Part shown: piece by piece, positions 34,599-44,563 of the stretch
Layout: each line of letters starts with the position of its first letter
How positions within the stretch are numbered: the stretch's first letter is position 1
Origin: Paracoccus tibetensis
Lineage (GTDB): Bacteria; Pseudomonadota; Alphaproteobacteria; Rhodobacterales; Rhodobacteraceae
Length of the DNA stretch: 64,000 nt
Assembly: GCF_900102505.1 (NCBI RefSeq)
Contig: NZ_FMVT01000003.1
Location: forward strand, 248,001 to 312,000
Direction: 5' to 3'
The notes under the pieces: generated by a model
What the model saw: the letters and a program-made list of their open reading frames with translations, nothing else
Told to the model about the DNA's origin: nothing
Database searches by the model: none
Made by a program: the position numbers and the translations under genes

Positions 34599-35408
34599 AT
34601 GGACCGCCGCCTCACCCCCGCCACCGACCGCGTCGCGCACGAGCGCCTGCGCGGCCTGATCGACCGCCCCGCCTTCACCGCCGGCCATCTCGCGCGGCTC
34701 GCGGTGCCGCTGGCCGATCTCCTGACCGCGCCCGACGGCCGCCGCGACCGCCAGCTGCTCTTCGGCGCCGAGGTCACCGTGATCGAGACGCGCGGCGCCC
34801 ACAGCTTCATCGAGGCCGCCCCCGACGGCTATTGCGGATGGGTGCAAAGCGCCGCGCTGAGCGCCGAGCGCCCCGCCATCACCCACCGCGTCAGCGCCCC
34901 GGCGACGCATCTCTACCCCGCGCCGGACATGAAGCAGCCCGAGATCGCCAGCCTCTCGCTCGGCGCGCGCCTCGCCGTCACGGCCATCTCGGGCCGCTTC
35001 GCCAGCCTGGCGACCGGCGGCCATGTGCCGCTCCAGCACATCTCGGACGCGCCCGCCACGGACCCGGTCGCCGTGGCGGAAAGCCTGCTCGGCACGCCCT
35101 ATCTCTGGGGCGGCAACAGCCGGTCCGGCATCGACTGCTCGGGCCTCGTGCAGGCGGCGCTCACCGCCTGCGGCAAGGCCTGCCCCGGCGACAGCGATCT
35201 GCAGCGCGCCGCCTTCCCCGCGACCCCGACGATCCGGCGCGGCGATCTGCTGTTCTGGCCCGGCCATGTCGCGCTCGCCGCCTCGGAAACGCTGATGATC
35301 CACGCCACCGCCTTCGCCATGGCGGTCATCTGGGAGCCGATCCCGGACGCCATCGCGCGCATCGAGGCCGCCGGCGAGGGGCCGTTCCTCGGCGCGCACC
35401 GCCCCTGA
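34599..35408 (+). CDS. NlpC/P60 family cysteine peptidase with SH3-like domains
   Basis: A 269-residue protein, with SH3b-like regions in the first 150 residues and a C-terminal NlpC/P60 domain. Catalytic Cys lies in SGIDCSGLVQAAL and His in FWPGHVALAAS. Enzymes of this layout cut gamma-D-glutamyl to meso-DAP or related bonds in cell-wall peptides. There is no signal peptide, which fits recycling of imported muropeptides inside the cell together with the M17 peptidase upstream. The ATG at 34599 is two bases after the upstream stop; a TTG at 34593 overlaps it. Confidence 0.85.
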   Translation: MDRRLTPATDRVAHERLRGLIDRPAFTAGHLARLAVPLADLLTAPDGRRDRQLLFGAEVTVIETRGAHSFIEAAPDGYCGWVQSAALSAERPAITHRVSAPATHLYPAPDMKQPEIASLSLGARLAVTAISGRFASLATGGHVPLQHISDAPATDPVAVAESLLGTPYLWGGNSRSGIDCSGLVQAALTACGKACPGDSDLQRAAFPATPTIRRGDLLFWPGHVALAASETLMIHATAFAMAVIWEPIPDAIARIEAAGEGPFLGAHRP

Positions 35409-35409
35409 C

Positions 35410-35467
35410 ATCTTCTGTGCCCAAATATCCCGGGGGAGTCGCCGTCAGGCGGCGGGGGCAGCGCCCC
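35410..35467 (-). repeat. Intergenic GC-hairpin plus GATATTT repeat, copy 2
   Basis: Read on the minus strand: GC-rich inverted repeats, then CTCCCCCGGGATATTT, then GGGCACAGAAGA. It fills the gap between the convergent NlpC/P60 and truB genes and is the same element as at 6294 and 41460. Confidence 0.72.
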
Positions 35468-35472
35468 TTCTG

Positions 35473-36366
35473 CTAGAGGTTGAAGACCCGCTCCGGCTGG
35501 ACCGTTCCGCCCTGGTAACGGCCGATGCAGACCGGCCCCGCCGCGTCCGCGACCCAGACCAGCTCGCCCCAATCGGCGCCGGTGGTCACCTCGCCCGGAT
35601 TGCCGTTGCGGATGCGGATCGCCCCTTCCGGCGTCGCGCGCAGCATCGGCAGGTCGGCAAGCCCCGTCTCCAGCGGCTTCAGCTGCGCCTCCAGCCAGTC
35701 CTGCGCCTCCCGATCCACGCGGGCGAACTCGACCCCGTCGGCCGCCTCGAAGGGCCCGGACCAGGTCCGGCGCAGATGCGCGACATGGCCGAGGCAGCCC
35801 AGCTCGCGCCCGAGATCCCGCGCGATCGAGCGCACGTAGCCGCCCTTGCCGCAGACCATCTCCAGCCGCGCCCATCCCTCGCCCGTCTCGAGCAGCTTCA
35901 GGCTGTCGACCCAGAGCGGGCGGGCCGCCAGCTCCATCTCGACCCCCTCGCGCGCCAGGTCATAGGCGCGCTCGCCGTCGACCTTGACGGCCGAGAAGGC
36001 GGGCGGCACCTGCATGATCTCGCCGGTGAAGCCCGCCAGCGCCGCTTCGATGGCGGCGGCGGTCGGGCGCAGCTCGGAGGTCCGGACGACCTCGCCCGAG
36101 GCGTCGTCGGTGCTCGTCTCGGCGCCCCAGGTCACCTTGAAGTCGTAGCATTTCAGCGCGTTGGTCACGATCGGCACGGTCTTCGTCGCCTCGCCGAGCG
36201 CCACGGCCAGCACCCCCGTCGCATCCGGGTCCAGCGTGCCGGCATGGCCGGCCTTCTTCGCGTCCAGCGCCCACCGGACCTTGGCGACCACGGCCGTCGA
36301 GGTGACGCCCGCCGGCTTGTCGACGATCAGCCAGCCGTTGATGTCGCGACCCTTCTTGCGGCCCAT
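35473..36366 (-). CDS. truB: tRNA pseudouridine(55) synthase
   Basis: Makes pseudouridine 55 in the T-loop of tRNAs. The 297-residue protein has [13 protein letters not shown] near residue 12 and [16 protein letters not shown] with the catalytic Asp. [20 protein letters not shown] marks the later conserved block. It lies downstream of rbfA and a phosphodiester-glycosidase gene on the same strand; rbfA-truB proximity is common in bacteria. The ATG is just downstream of an AAGATAAAGGTG leader. Confidence 0.95.
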   Translation of the reverse strand: MGRKKGRDINGWLIVDKPAGVTSTAVVAKVRWALDAKKAGHAGTLDPDATGVLAVALGEATKTVPIVTNALKCYDFKVTWGAETSTDDASGEVVRTSELRPTAAAIEAALAGFTGEIMQVPPAFSAVKVDGERAYDLAREGVEMELAARPLWVDSLKLLETGEGWARLEMVCGKGGYVRSIARDLGRELGCLGHVAHLRRTWSGPFEAADGVEFARVDREAQDWLEAQLKPLETGLADLPMLRATPEGAIRIRNGNPGEVTTGADWGELVWVADAAGPVCIGRYQGGTVQPERVFNL

Positions 36367-36426
36367 GTCGCACCTTTATCTTCAGGAAAGCGGCGGCATA
36401 GCGGCGCCGCCCGGCCGGGTCAACAC

Positions 36427-37194
36427 TCAGCCGCCCTGGCCGACCAGCCCGATGATCGGGCCCATGCTGCGGCCGAAATCCGCCCGCCCGACCGACGGCG
36501 CGTAGAGCCGCGAGATCGAGCCGTCGAAATAGAGCGCCTCGCGCACGCCCAGACCGTCGCGGAAGAAGCGGCCGAACTCGTGGAAGGTCACCGGCCGGTC
36601 CGAGATGGCGAACCAGGCCGTCTGCCCGTCCGGCGAGACGCCGACGCCGTTACGGATGTAGCGGCTGGTCGAATCGGGCAGGAAGCGCGGATGCAGCTCG
36701 CCCTCGATCACCAGCATGGGGCCGGACTGCGTCGCAAGGCGGCAATCCGGGCGCGTCGCCGCGAAGCTGCGGCTCTCGACCACCTGGAAGGGCCGGTCGC
36801 CGCCGGTGCAGAAGACGCCGTTCGGCAGCATCCCGAAATTGTCGCGGCTGCCGCCGGTGACGATGGGCGACAGCTCCTGCCCGTCGATGACCAGAAGGCC
36901 GACCGGCCGGAAGCCCGGATGGAACATGCCTGCGTTCATCGCGAAGCCCAGAGCCTCGCCCTCGTCCAGCATCCGGCGCACGTTGTTGAAGTTCCGCAGG
37001 GGCACGCCGTCGCTGCCGTCCATCCACAGCCGCAGCGCCGGCTCCTGCGCGGCCTCGACCTCGCAGAGGACATAGCCCTGCCCGTCATGCTGGACCCGCT
37101 CGCAGGCGGCGGCAGCGGCGGGCAGGGCCAGCGCCACCAGCGCGCCCAGGATCACCCCGAGCCGGCAGCCCCAGTCACCTGCCATCGTCGTCAC
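36427..37194 (-). CDS. Phosphodiester glycosidase domain (NAGPA/DUF2233) exported protein
   Basis: A 255-residue protein with an N-terminal hydrophobic signal segment ([17 protein letters not shown]), so probably periplasmic. The core is the NAGPA-like domain: [19 protein letters not shown], the glycine-rich [23 protein letters not shown], and the C-terminal [14 protein letters not shown]. In animals this fold removes GlcNAc from phosphodiester-linked glycans; in bacteria targets are largely undefined. The GTG at 37194 overlaps the rbfA stop (GTGA); an ATG at 37185 is the alternative. Confidence 0.8.
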   Translation of the reverse strand: MTTMAGDWGCRLGVILGALVALALPAAAAACERVQHDGQGYVLCEVEAAQEPALRLWMDGSDGVPLRNFNNVRRMLDEGEALGFAMNAGMFHPGFRPVGLLVIDGQELSPIVTGGSRDNFGMLPNGVFCTGGDRPFQVVESRSFAATRPDCRLATQSGPMLVIEGELHPRFLPDSTSRYIRNGVGVSPDGQTAWFAISDRPVTFHEFGRFFRDGLGVREALYFDGSISRLYAPSVGRADFGRSMGPIIGLVGQGG

Positions 37195-37652
37195 CGGCCA
37201 TCGTCGTCCCGGTCCTCGCGCTGCGCCCCGTCTTGCGCGCCGTCCTCGGCATCCTCGCCCGCTGCAACGTCGCGGCGGACCTGCTCGTTCTCGAACAGGC
37301 GGCGGGTGTGGTCCAGCCGGTCGAAGGTCTCGTCCAGCTGGAAGCGCAGCTGCGGCGCGTATTTCAGCGTCATCGCCTTGGCGACATGGTGGCGCAGCTC
37401 GGGCGTGTTGCGGCGCAGCGCTGCCAGCGCCTCTTCCGCGCCTTGACCGCCGAGCGGCAGGACGAAGGCCGTGGCCACCTTCAGGTCGGTCGAGGTCCGC
37501 ACCTCGCCCACCGTGATCGAGTGGCGGTTCAGCTCGGGGTCGTGGACGTCGCCGCGCAGCAGCACGTCGGACAGGGTGCGGCGGATCAGCTCGCCCACGC
37601 GAAGCTGGCGCTGCGAGGGGCCGGAGCCTTGGGAATTGCGGTTCTGTGCCAT
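37191..37652 (-). CDS. rbfA: 30S ribosome-binding factor A
   Basis: Late 30S assembly and cold-adaptation factor, 153 residues with a KH-like fold. Conserved stretches are [19 protein letters not shown] and the C-terminal [17 protein letters not shown]. The last 30 residues are a charged Asp/Glu/Arg tail. It is divergent from dapB across a 72-bp gap and coupled by a GTGA overlap to the phosphodiester-glycosidase gene, with truB following. Confidence 0.93.
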   Translation of the reverse strand: MAQNRNSQGSGPSQRQLRVGELIRRTLSDVLLRGDVHDPELNRHSITVGEVRTSTDLKVATAFVLPLGGQGAEEALAALRRNTPELRHHVAKAMTLKYAPQLRFQLDETFDRLDHTRRLFENEQVRRDVAAGEDAEDGAQDGAQREDRDDDGR

Positions 37653-37724
37653 GTCGCCCGATGTAGGGGGTCGCGGCCCGCGCCGCAACGGGATATGACG
37701 CGGCAAGGCCAGCAGGGGTGGGTG

Positions 37725-38558
37725 ATGAGCGATCTTCAAAGCAGCGACATGCCGCAGCGGCCGGGTGTGGTCATCGCCGGCGCCTCCGGGCGCATGGGCC
37801 AGATGCTGATCCGCCTGGTGCTGGAGGAGGGCGGGCTGCGCCTCGTGGGCGCGCTGGAGCGGCCGGGCCATCTTTGGATCGGCCGCGACGCCGGGGCCTG
37901 CGTCGGCGCGCCCGAGGCGGGCGTTCCGGTGACGGACGACGCGGTGACGGCCATCGCGCAGGCGCAGGCGGTGATCGACTTCACCGCGCCCGAGGCGACG
38001 CTGGCCCTGGCCGAGCTGACCGCCCAGGCCCGCGCCGTCCATGTCATCGGCACGACCGGCCTTGACGAGACGCATCTGGCCGCGCTCAAGGCCGCCGCGC
38101 GCCACGCCCCGATCATCCGGGCCGGGAACATGAGCCTCGGCGTCAATCTTCTTGTCGGCCTGACCCGCCGCGTCGCCGCCGCGCTCGGCGAGGACTGGGA
38201 CATCGAGGTGGTCGAGGCCCATCACCGCCACAAGGTCGACGCCCCCTCGGGCACCGCGCTGATGCTGGGCGAGGCCGCCGCCGAGGGCCGGGGCGCGACG
38301 CTCGCGGACCTGCGGACGCCGGCCCGCGAGGGGATCACAGGCGCGCGGCAAGCCGGCAGCATCGGCTTCTCGGCCATCCGCGGCGGCGACGTGGTGGGCG
38401 AGCATGACGTGATCTTTGCAGGCGCGGGCGAGCGGATCGTGCTGCGCCACCTCGCCACCGACCGCGCGATCTTCGCCCGCGGCGCCCTGCGCGCCGCCCT
38501 CTGGGGCCAGGACAAGGGGCCGGGCGAATACGACATGGCCGACGTGCTGGGACTTTGA
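37725..38558 (+). CDS. dapB: 4-hydroxy-tetrahydrodipicolinate reductase
   Basis: Lysine/DAP synthesis: NAD(P)H-dependent reduction in the step after DapA. It has 277 residues; [16 protein letters not shown] binds cofactor, [16 protein letters not shown] carries the catalytic His pair and Lys, and the C terminus [25 protein letters not shown] is typical. The ATG at 37725 follows AGGGGTGGG; an in-frame ATG at 37695 has no such site. The asd gene of the same pathway is 6 kb upstream. Confidence 0.94.
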   Translation: MSDLQSSDMPQRPGVVIAGASGRMGQMLIRLVLEEGGLRLVGALERPGHLWIGRDAGACVGAPEAGVPVTDDAVTAIAQAQAVIDFTAPEATLALAELTAQARAVHVIGTTGLDETHLAALKAAARHAPIIRAGNMSLGVNLLVGLTRRVAAALGEDWDIEVVEAHHRHKVDAPSGTALMLGEAAAEGRGATLADLRTPAREGITGARQAGSIGFSAIRGGDVVGEHDVIFAGAGERIVLRHLATDRAIFARGALRAALWGQDKGPGEYDMADVLGL

Positions 38559-38561
38559 GAC

Positions 38562-38586
38562 AAGGCCGGGCGCGACGCCCGGCCTT
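38562..38586. terminator. Bidirectional stem-loop between dapB and gcvP
   Basis: AAGGCCGGGCG, loop CGA, CGCCCGGCCTT: a perfect 11-bp stem four bases after dapB and five before the gcvP stop, followed by CTTCCTT. It fits termination of both convergent genes. Confidence 0.8.
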
Positions 38587-38591
38587 CTTCC

Positions 38592-41429
38592 TTACTCGGC
38601 GGCCTCGGCATAGGCCTCGAGCGGCGGGCAGGTGCAGACGAGGTTCCGGTCGCCGTAGGCATTGTCCACCCGCCCGACCGGCGGCCAGTACTTGTCGACC
38701 CGGAAGGCGCCTGCCGGGAAACAGCCCTGCTCGCGCGTGTAGGGGCGGTCCCAATCGCGCACCAGGTCCTCGACGGTGTGCGGGGCGTGGCGCAGCGGGC
38801 TCTGCTCGGCCGCGATCCGCCCCTCGGCGACGTCGGTGATCTCGTCCCGGATCGCCAGCAGCGCGGTGATGAAGCGGTCGATCTCGGCCTTGGTCTCGCT
38901 TTCCGTCGGCTCGACCATCAAGGTGCCGCTGACCGGCCAACTCATCGTCGGCGCGTGGAAGCCGTTGTCGATCAGCCGCTTGGCAATGTCGTCAACCGTC
39001 ACCCCATGCTCGGCGAAGGGGCGTGTGTCGATGATGCATTCATGCGCCACCCGGCCGCGGTTCCCCATGAAGAGGATCGGATAAGCCCCCGCCAGACGCG
39101 CCGCGATGTAGTTGGCGTTCAGGATCGCGACCCGCGTCGCCTGCGTCAGCCCCTCGCCACCCATCATCAGGCAATAGGCCCACGAGATCAGCAGGATCGA
39201 GGCCGACCCGTAGGGCGCCGCCGACACGGCCCCCTCGCCGCCCTCCTGCGGCACCCCCGGCAAGAACGGCGCCAGATGCGCCTTGACCCCGATCGGCCCC
39301 ATGCCCGGCCCGCCGCCGCCATGCGGGATGGCGAAGGTCTTGTGCAGGTTCAGGTGGCTGACATCGCCCCCGATCTCTCCCGGCTTCACGAGGCCGACCA
39401 GCGCGTTCATGTTCGCGCCGTCGATATAGACCTGCCCGCCATGCTCATGCGTGATCTCGCAGACCTGCCGCACAGTGTCCTCGAAGACGCCATGCGTCGA
39501 GGGATAGGTGATCATCGCCGCAGCCAGCCGGTCGCCGGCCTTCGCCGCCTTGTCCGCGAAATCCTCAAGATCGATGTCCCCGTTCGGCGCCGACTTCACC
39601 ACCACGACCTTCATCCCGCACATCTGCGCGGTGGCCGGGTTCGTGCCATGCGCGCTGACCGGGATCAGGCAGACGTCCCGCTCCTCCCCGCGCGAGCGGT
39701 GATAGGCGGCAATCGTCATCAGCCCGGCATACTCCCCCTGCGCCCCGCTGTTCGGCTGCATCGAGAAGGCGTCATAGCCGGTGATCCGGCAGAGCTTCTG
39801 GGTCAGGTCCGCGATCGCCTCATGATAACCCGCCGCCTGGTCGGCCGGCGCGAAAGGATGCAGCGCGCCGAACTCTGGCCAGGTGATCGGCATCATCTCG
39901 GCCGCCGCGTTCAGCTTCATCGTGCAGGAGCCGAGCGGGATCATCGCGCGGTCCAGCGCCAAATCCCGGTCCGAAAGCCGCCGCATGTAGCGCATCATCT
40001 CGGATTCGGCGCGGTTCATGTGGAAGACCGGATGGGTCAGGTAGTCGCTCTCGCGCAGCAGATCGTCGGGGATGGCGGGCGTGGTGGCCGCCTCGGCTCC
40101 CTCGGTGATGCCGAACGCCTCCAGCAGCCGCGTGATGACGCCCGCATCGGTCGTCTCGTCCACGCTGATCCCCACGCGGTCGCGCCCCACGGGCCGCAGG
40201 TTGATCCCCTGATGCCGCGCGGCCGCCAGAATGCCCTTCTGACCGACTCCGACCTTCACCGTGATCGTGTCGAAGAAGGCCTCGGGCGCCACTTCGGCCC
40301 CCGCCGCCCGCAAGGCGTCCGCGGTGGTCACCGCGTGCAGATGCACCCGCTGCGCGATGGCCCGCAGCCCCACCGGGCCATGAAAGACGGCATAGAACGA
40401 CGCCATCACCGCCAGCAACGCCTGCGCCGTGCAGACGTTCGAGGTCGCCTTTTCGCGCCGGATATGCTGCTCGCGCGTCTGAAGCGCGAGGCGATAAGCC
40501 TGGTTTCCCGCCGCATCCACCGAGACGCCCACGATCCGCCCCGGCATCGCCCGCTTCAGCGCATCGCGGCAGGACATGAAGGCCGCGTGCGGGCCGCCAT
40601 AGCCCATCGGCACGCCGAAGCGCTGCGCCGAACCCACGGCGATGTCCGCCCCCATCGCCCCCGGCTCCTTCAGAAGGCACAAGGCCAGCAGGTCCGTCGC
40701 CACCACGGCCAGCGCGCCCGAGGCATGCAGCGCCTCGATCTCGGGCGTCAGGTCGCGGACATGGCCGTAGGTGCCCGGATACTGGAAGATCGCCCCGAAG
40801 ACCTCCTCCGCCTTCAGCGTGTCGATGGACCCCTTCACGATCCGGATGCCCAGGGGCGCCGCCCGCGTCTCGATCACCGCGATGGTCTGCGGGTGCAGGT
40901 CATGGGCGACGAAGAACGCATCGGCCTTCGACTTCGCCTGCCGCCGCGCCATGGCCATCGCCTCGGCCGCCGCCGTCGCCTCGTCCAGAAGCGAGGCGTT
41001 CGCCACCGGCAGCCCGGTCAGGTCCGCCACCATCGTCTGGTAGTTCAGCAAGGCCTCCAGCCGTCCCTGCGCGATCTCGGGCTGGTAGGGGGTATAGGCC
41101 GTATACCAGGCCGGGTTCTCCAGGATGTTGCGCTGGATCGCCGGCGGCGTGACGGTTCCGTAGTAACCCTGCCCGATCAGCGAGATCATCACCCGGTTCT
41201 TCGCCGCGACCTCGCCCATCCGCGCCAGCAGCCCCGCCTCGGACAGGGCCGGCCAGTCCAGCCGGTCCGCCTGCCGGATCGCCGCCGGCACCGTCTGCTC
41301 GATCAGCGCCTCGAGGCTGTCCGCCCCCACCGCCCTCAGCATCTCCTCCATCTCGGCCGGAGACGGGCCGATATGGCGCCGGTTGGCGAAGTCGTCGGGG
41401 TTGTAGTCGGTCGGGTTCCAGCGGCCCAT
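38592..41429 (-). CDS. gcvP: Glycine dehydrogenase (decarboxylating), P-protein
   Basis: P-protein of the glycine cleavage system, 945 residues, a single fused chain. The PLP lysine is in [18 protein letters not shown]; other landmarks are [13 protein letters not shown] near the N terminus and the C-terminal EPTESE. It removes CO2 from glycine and passes the aminomethyl group to GcvH. It is the third gene after gcvT and gcvH, with a dispersed repeat in the 114-bp gap before it. Confidence 0.97.
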   Translation of the reverse strand: MGRWNPTDYNPDDFANRRHIGPSPAEMEEMLRAVGADSLEALIEQTVPAAIRQADRLDWPALSEAGLLARMGEVAAKNRVMISLIGQGYYGTVTPPAIQRNILENPAWYTAYTPYQPEIAQGRLEALLNYQTMVADLTGLPVANASLLDEATAAAEAMAMARRQAKSKADAFFVAHDLHPQTIAVIETRAAPLGIRIVKGSIDTLKAEEVFGAIFQYPGTYGHVRDLTPEIEALHASGALAVVATDLLALCLLKEPGAMGADIAVGSAQRFGVPMGYGGPHAAFMSCRDALKRAMPGRIVGVSVDAAGNQAYRLALQTREQHIRREKATSNVCTAQALLAVMASFYAVFHGPVGLRAIAQRVHLHAVTTADALRAAGAEVAPEAFFDTITVKVGVGQKGILAAARHQGINLRPVGRDRVGISVDETTDAGVITRLLEAFGITEGAEAATTPAIPDDLLRESDYLTHPVFHMNRAESEMMRYMRRLSDRDLALDRAMIPLGSCTMKLNAAAEMMPITWPEFGALHPFAPADQAAGYHEAIADLTQKLCRITGYDAFSMQPNSGAQGEYAGLMTIAAYHRSRGEERDVCLIPVSAHGTNPATAQMCGMKVVVVKSAPNGDIDLEDFADKAAKAGDRLAAAMITYPSTHGVFEDTVRQVCEITHEHGGQVYIDGANMNALVGLVKPGEIGGDVSHLNLHKTFAIPHGGGGPGMGPIGVKAHLAPFLPGVPQEGGEGAVSAAPYGSASILLISWAYCLMMGGEGLTQATRVAILNANYIAARLAGAYPILFMGNRGRVAHECIIDTRPFAEHGVTVDDIAKRLIDNGFHAPTMSWPVSGTLMVEPTESETKAEIDRFITALLAIRDEITDVAEGRIAAEQSPLRHAPHTVEDLVRDWDRPYTREQGCFPAGAFRVDKYWPPVGRVDNAYGDRNLVCTCPPLEAYAEAAE

Positions 41430-41459
41430 CGCGCCTCCTCGCGGGGCGCATCCGGCCCC

Positions 41460-41520
41460 ATCTTCTGTGCAGAAATATCCTCGGGGGGTCCGGGGGGCGA
41501 AGCGCCCCCGGCTTCCGCCG
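41460..41520 (-). repeat. Intergenic GC-hairpin plus GATATTT repeat, copy 3
   Basis: On the minus strand: CCGGGGGCGCTTCGCCCCCCGG hairpin region, then ACCCCCCGAGGATATTT and CTGCACAGAAGA. It lies inside the gcv operon between gcvH and gcvP and shares its GATATTT..GCACAGAAGA tail with copy 2. Confidence 0.72.
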
Positions 41521-41543
41521 GGCCGACAAGGCCCGGCATCACA

Positions 41544-41903
41544 TCAGCCGATCAGCGCCTTGTAGGCATCCTCGTCCATGAAGCCCTCCACCGCCCCGGC
41601 ATCCGCCGGCTTCAGCTTGAAGAACCAGGCCGCCATGGGATCGCCGTTCACGTCGCCCGGCGCATCGGCCAAGGCGCTGTTCACCGCCGTGATCGTCCCC
41701 GCCACCGGCGCCACGATGTCCGAGGCCGCCTTGACCGATTCGATCACCACGACTTCCTCGCCCGCCGCGACCTCGCGCCCCTCCTCGGGCAGTTCGATGA
41801 AGACCACGTCGCCCAGCTGCTCGCTCGCGTGCTTGGTGATGCCGACGGCGATCTCGTCGCCGTCAGCGCGCAGCCACTCGTGATCCTCGGTGTATTTCAG
41901 CAT
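41544..41903 (-). CDS. gcvH: Glycine cleavage system H protein
   Basis: Lipoyl carrier protein of the glycine cleavage complex, 119 residues. Lys58 in VIESVKAASD is the lipoylation site; HEWLRADGDEIAVGIT opens the barrel and GDVVFIELPEEG follows. The ATG at 41903 is 11 bases after the gcvT stop, with GAGGAG in between. The frame is open upstream but only within gcvT. Confidence 0.96.
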   Translation of the reverse strand: MLKYTEDHEWLRADGDEIAVGITKHASEQLGDVVFIELPEEGREVAAGEEVVVIESVKAASDIVAPVAGTITAVNSALADAPGDVNGDPMAAWFFKLKPADAGAVEGFMDEDAYKALIG

Positions 41904-41914
41904 GGTGATGCTCC

Positions 41915-43063
41915 TCAGCGTTTGAAGTTCGGGGAAACGAAGGGCAGGGCGGTCACGCGGACCGGCAGGCGCTTGCCGCGCAGCTCGGCATGCAGCACCG
42001 CGCCCTCGGGGATCTCGGCGGGGATCAGCGCCATGGCGACCGGCCCGCCCACGGACGGGCCGAACCCGCCCGAGCGGACGGTCGCCACCGGCTCGCCGCC
42101 CGCGGCTTCGGCATAAAGCGCGACGCCCTCGCGGATCGGCGCCCGCCCCTCGGGGCGCAGCCCGCGGCGGATTGCCGAGGCGCCCGCGGCAAGCTCGTCC
42201 AGCACCCGCTCGGCGCCCGGAAAGCCGCCCGCGCGGGCGCCGCCCGTCCGGCGGACCTTGGGGATCGACCACCCGAGCGCGGCCTCGACCGGTGTCACCT
42301 CGGCGTCCATGTCATGCCCGTAGAGCGGCATCCCCGCCTCCAGCCGCAGGCTGTCCCGCGCGCCGAGGCCGATGGGCGCCACGTCCGGCCGGTCCAGCAG
42401 CGCGCGGGCGAAATCCTCCAGCCGCGCGGCGGGAACCGAGATCTCGAACCCGTCCTCGCCCGTATAGCCCGAGCGCGAGATCCAGAGGCTCTCGCCCTCC
42501 CAGCCATGCGCAAGGCTGTCCATGAAGCGCATGCCGGCCGCGCCCGGCACCAGCGCGGCCAGCGCCGCCTCGGCCAGCGGCCCCTGCAGCGCCAGAAGGC
42601 CGCGATCGGTCACCTGCTCGACCCGCACGCCCGAGAGCGTGTGCAGCAGGTCGATGTCCTGCGCCGCGCAGGCCGCGTTCACCACCAGCAGGTAGTGATC
42701 GCCGCGATTGGCGAACATCAGATCGTCCAGCACCCCGCCGCGGTCGTTGGTGAAGAGCCCGTAGCGTTGCCGCCCCTCGGGAAGGCCCAGCACGTCGGCG
42801 GGTATCAGGCTTTCCAGCGCCAGCGCCGCCGTTTCCAGCCGCCCGTCCTCGGGCCAGACCAGCACCTGTCCCATGTGGCTGACATCGAACAGACCCGCCT
42901 TCTCGCGCGTGTGCAGATGCTCGGCCATCACGCCCATCGGGTATTGCACCGGCATCTGCCAGCCGGCGAAGGGCACCATGCGCGCGCCCAACTCCAGATG
43001 CAGGTCATATAGCCCGGTTCGGCGGGTTTCGGTGCGGCGGTCTTCGGCGGTCGTTTCGGCCAT
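41915..43063 (-). CDS. gcvT: Aminomethyltransferase (glycine cleavage T protein)
   Basis: Moves the one-carbon unit from H-protein to tetrahydrofolate, releasing ammonia; 382 residues. MVPFAGWQMPVQY and GLFDVSHMGQV lie near the N terminus, SRSGYTGEDGFEI in the middle and SLRLEAGMPLYGHDM later. It is the first gene of gcvT-gcvH-gcvP and lies directly behind the tandem glycine riboswitch, so the operon should rise when glycine is plentiful. Confidence 0.96.
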   Translation of the reverse strand: MAETTAEDRRTETRRTGLYDLHLELGARMVPFAGWQMPVQYPMGVMAEHLHTREKAGLFDVSHMGQVLVWPEDGRLETAALALESLIPADVLGLPEGRQRYGLFTNDRGGVLDDLMFANRGDHYLLVVNAACAAQDIDLLHTLSGVRVEQVTDRGLLALQGPLAEAALAALVPGAAGMRFMDSLAHGWEGESLWISRSGYTGEDGFEISVPAARLEDFARALLDRPDVAPIGLGARDSLRLEAGMPLYGHDMDAEVTPVEAALGWSIPKVRRTGGARAGGFPGAERVLDELAAGASAIRRGLRPEGRAPIREGVALYAEAAGGEPVATVRSGGFGPSVGGPVAMALIPAEIPEGAVLHAELRGKRLPVRVTALPFVSPNFKR

Positions 43064-43132
43064 CGGGCCTCCTCGGGCATCTGCCGGGCAGCCGGCATCG
43101 GTTGGGCGGGGGGAGACCCCGCGTCCTGATGC

Positions 43133-43303
43133 CCCCTCTGTCCCTGCCTTCCCCCGCGGGATGGCGCCTGAGATCGTTATCCCTTCGGCGGGCGCGGCGC
43201 GCCACTCTCCAGAGTTTCGTGCGGAAAGCGGTCCTTTCGCCTGAGAGCTTGCCGGGGCGGCTTCTCCTTCGGCCCCGGCGCTGCGCCGGTGTCTCCCGAA
43301 TTC
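43133..43303 (-). ncRNA. Tandem glycine riboswitch upstream of gcvT
   Basis: Two aptamer-like units read on the minus strand. The first (about 43303-43231) has CGGGAGAC, GCCGAAGGAG and CTCTCAGGCGAAAGGAC; the second (about 43216-43133) has CTGGAGAGT, GCCGAAGGGATAACGATCTCAGGC and a closing GGGACAGAG. The short linker between them is typical of cooperative glycine riboswitches. A GCGGGG/CCCCGC hairpin at 43106-43122 follows before the gcvT ribosome site and may be the expression platform. Confidence 0.93.
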
Positions 43304-43413
43304 CTGCCTCCACCGCTAGCCGCCCGCCGCGCCCGAGGCAAGACCTTTGTCGCAGGACGCACCCGAAGTGCCGCTTTCTGCCCGTGGGCCCGGCAGGGTC
43401 CGGCAGGACCGCC

Positions 43414-44499
43414 TCAGCGGCGCGGGAAGACGAAGCAGCGGTCGCGCCGCAGCATCAGCCACATGGGCGTACCCGGCGGCGGCAGGAAGACGCCCGGAAC
43501 CGTGGCGTTCAGCCCGATGCCGCCTTCCATCGTGGCGAACTCGATCAGCGATTCGCGCCCGAGGTAGCGGGCGCGGACCACGCGAGCGCGGGCGGCGGTG
43601 CCGTTCTCGGCCGTGGGCGCGGGGCCCTGCCCGGCGCGGTCGAAATCGATCTTCAGGTGCTGCGGGCGGATGACGATGTCCACCTCGCTGCCATCCGGCA
43701 CGCCGGGCGCGAGGAACTGCCCGAAGGGCGTTCCGGTCAGCGCCCCCTCGACCCGCGCGGTCAGCACGTTCACGTCGCTGAAGAAGGCCGCCGCCTGCCG
43801 GTCCACCGGCGCATTGTAGAGGTTGTAGGGCGCGCCCTGCTGCACGATGCGCCCGTCGCGCATCAACAGGATCAGGTCGGCCATCCGCATCGCCTCGTGC
43901 GGCTCGTGGGTGACCAGCAGGACGGCGGTGCCCTCGTCCTTCAGCAGGGCCAGCGTCTCGTCGCGGATGCCGTCGCGCAGCCGCTCGTCGAGGCCCGAGA
44001 ACGGCTCGTCCATCAGCAGCACGCGCGGGCGGGGCGCCAGCGCGCGGGCCAGGGCGACGCGCTGCTGCTCGCCGCCCGACAGCTCGTGCGGGTAGCTCTC
44101 CAGATGCGGCGACATCTTCACCCGGTCCAGAAGCTCGGCCACCCGCGTACGGTTGGCGCGCCAGCCGCCCGTCAGGCCGAAGGCCACGTTCTCGGCGACC
44201 GGCAGATGCGGAAAAAGGGCGAAGTCCTGGAACATCAGCCCGATGGCGCGCCGCTCGGGCGGGATGCGGAACTGGGTGTCGCAGATCAGCTGCCCGTCCA
44301 CTAGGATGCGTCCGGCGTCCTGCATGTCGACGCCCGCCACGATCCGCAGCGTCGTCGACTTGCCGCAGCCCGAGGGGCCCAGCAGGCAGGCCACCTGGCC
44401 CGCCTCGATGGCGAAGGAGACGTCGTCGACGACGCGGCGGCCCTCGAAGGCGCGGGTCAGGTTCTGGACTTCCAGGCGCGGCGGCTGCTTCACGGACAA
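43414..44499 (-). CDS. ABC transporter ATP-binding protein, FbpC/PotA type
   Basis: ATPase of an iron(III) or polyamine-type importer, about 361 residues. Walker A is GPSGCGKSTT, the Q-loop FQDFALFPHLP, the signature ELSGGEQQRVALARAL and Walker B VLLMDEPFSGLD. A TOBE-like C-terminal part ends in a cluster of aromatic and basic residues. No permease or binding protein lies beside it, so its partners are elsewhere. The start is uncertain: TTG at 44499, GTG at 44493 or TTG at 44535, none with a strong ribosome site. Confidence 0.82.
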   Translation of the reverse strand: MSVKQPPRLEVQNLTRAFEGRRVVDDVSFAIEAGQVACLLGPSGCGKSTTLRIVAGVDMQDAGRILVDGQLICDTQFRIPPERRAIGLMFQDFALFPHLPVAENVAFGLTGGWRANRTRVAELLDRVKMSPHLESYPHELSGGEQQRVALARALAPRPRVLLMDEPFSGLDERLRDGIRDETLALLKDEGTAVLLVTHEPHEAMRMADLILLMRDGRIVQQGAPYNLYNAPVDRQAAAFFSDVNVLTARVEGALTGTPFGQFLAPGVPDGSEVDIVIRPQHLKIDFDRAGQGPAPTAENGTAARARVVRARYLGRESLIEFATMEGGIGLNATVPGVFLPPPGTPMWLMLRRDRCFVFPRR

Positions 44500-44563
44500 T
44501 CTAGTCTTTCGCTCGGGCTTTGCCTCGCCTAGCAAAGCCGCGCCGAGGCCGCAACCGGCCGGG

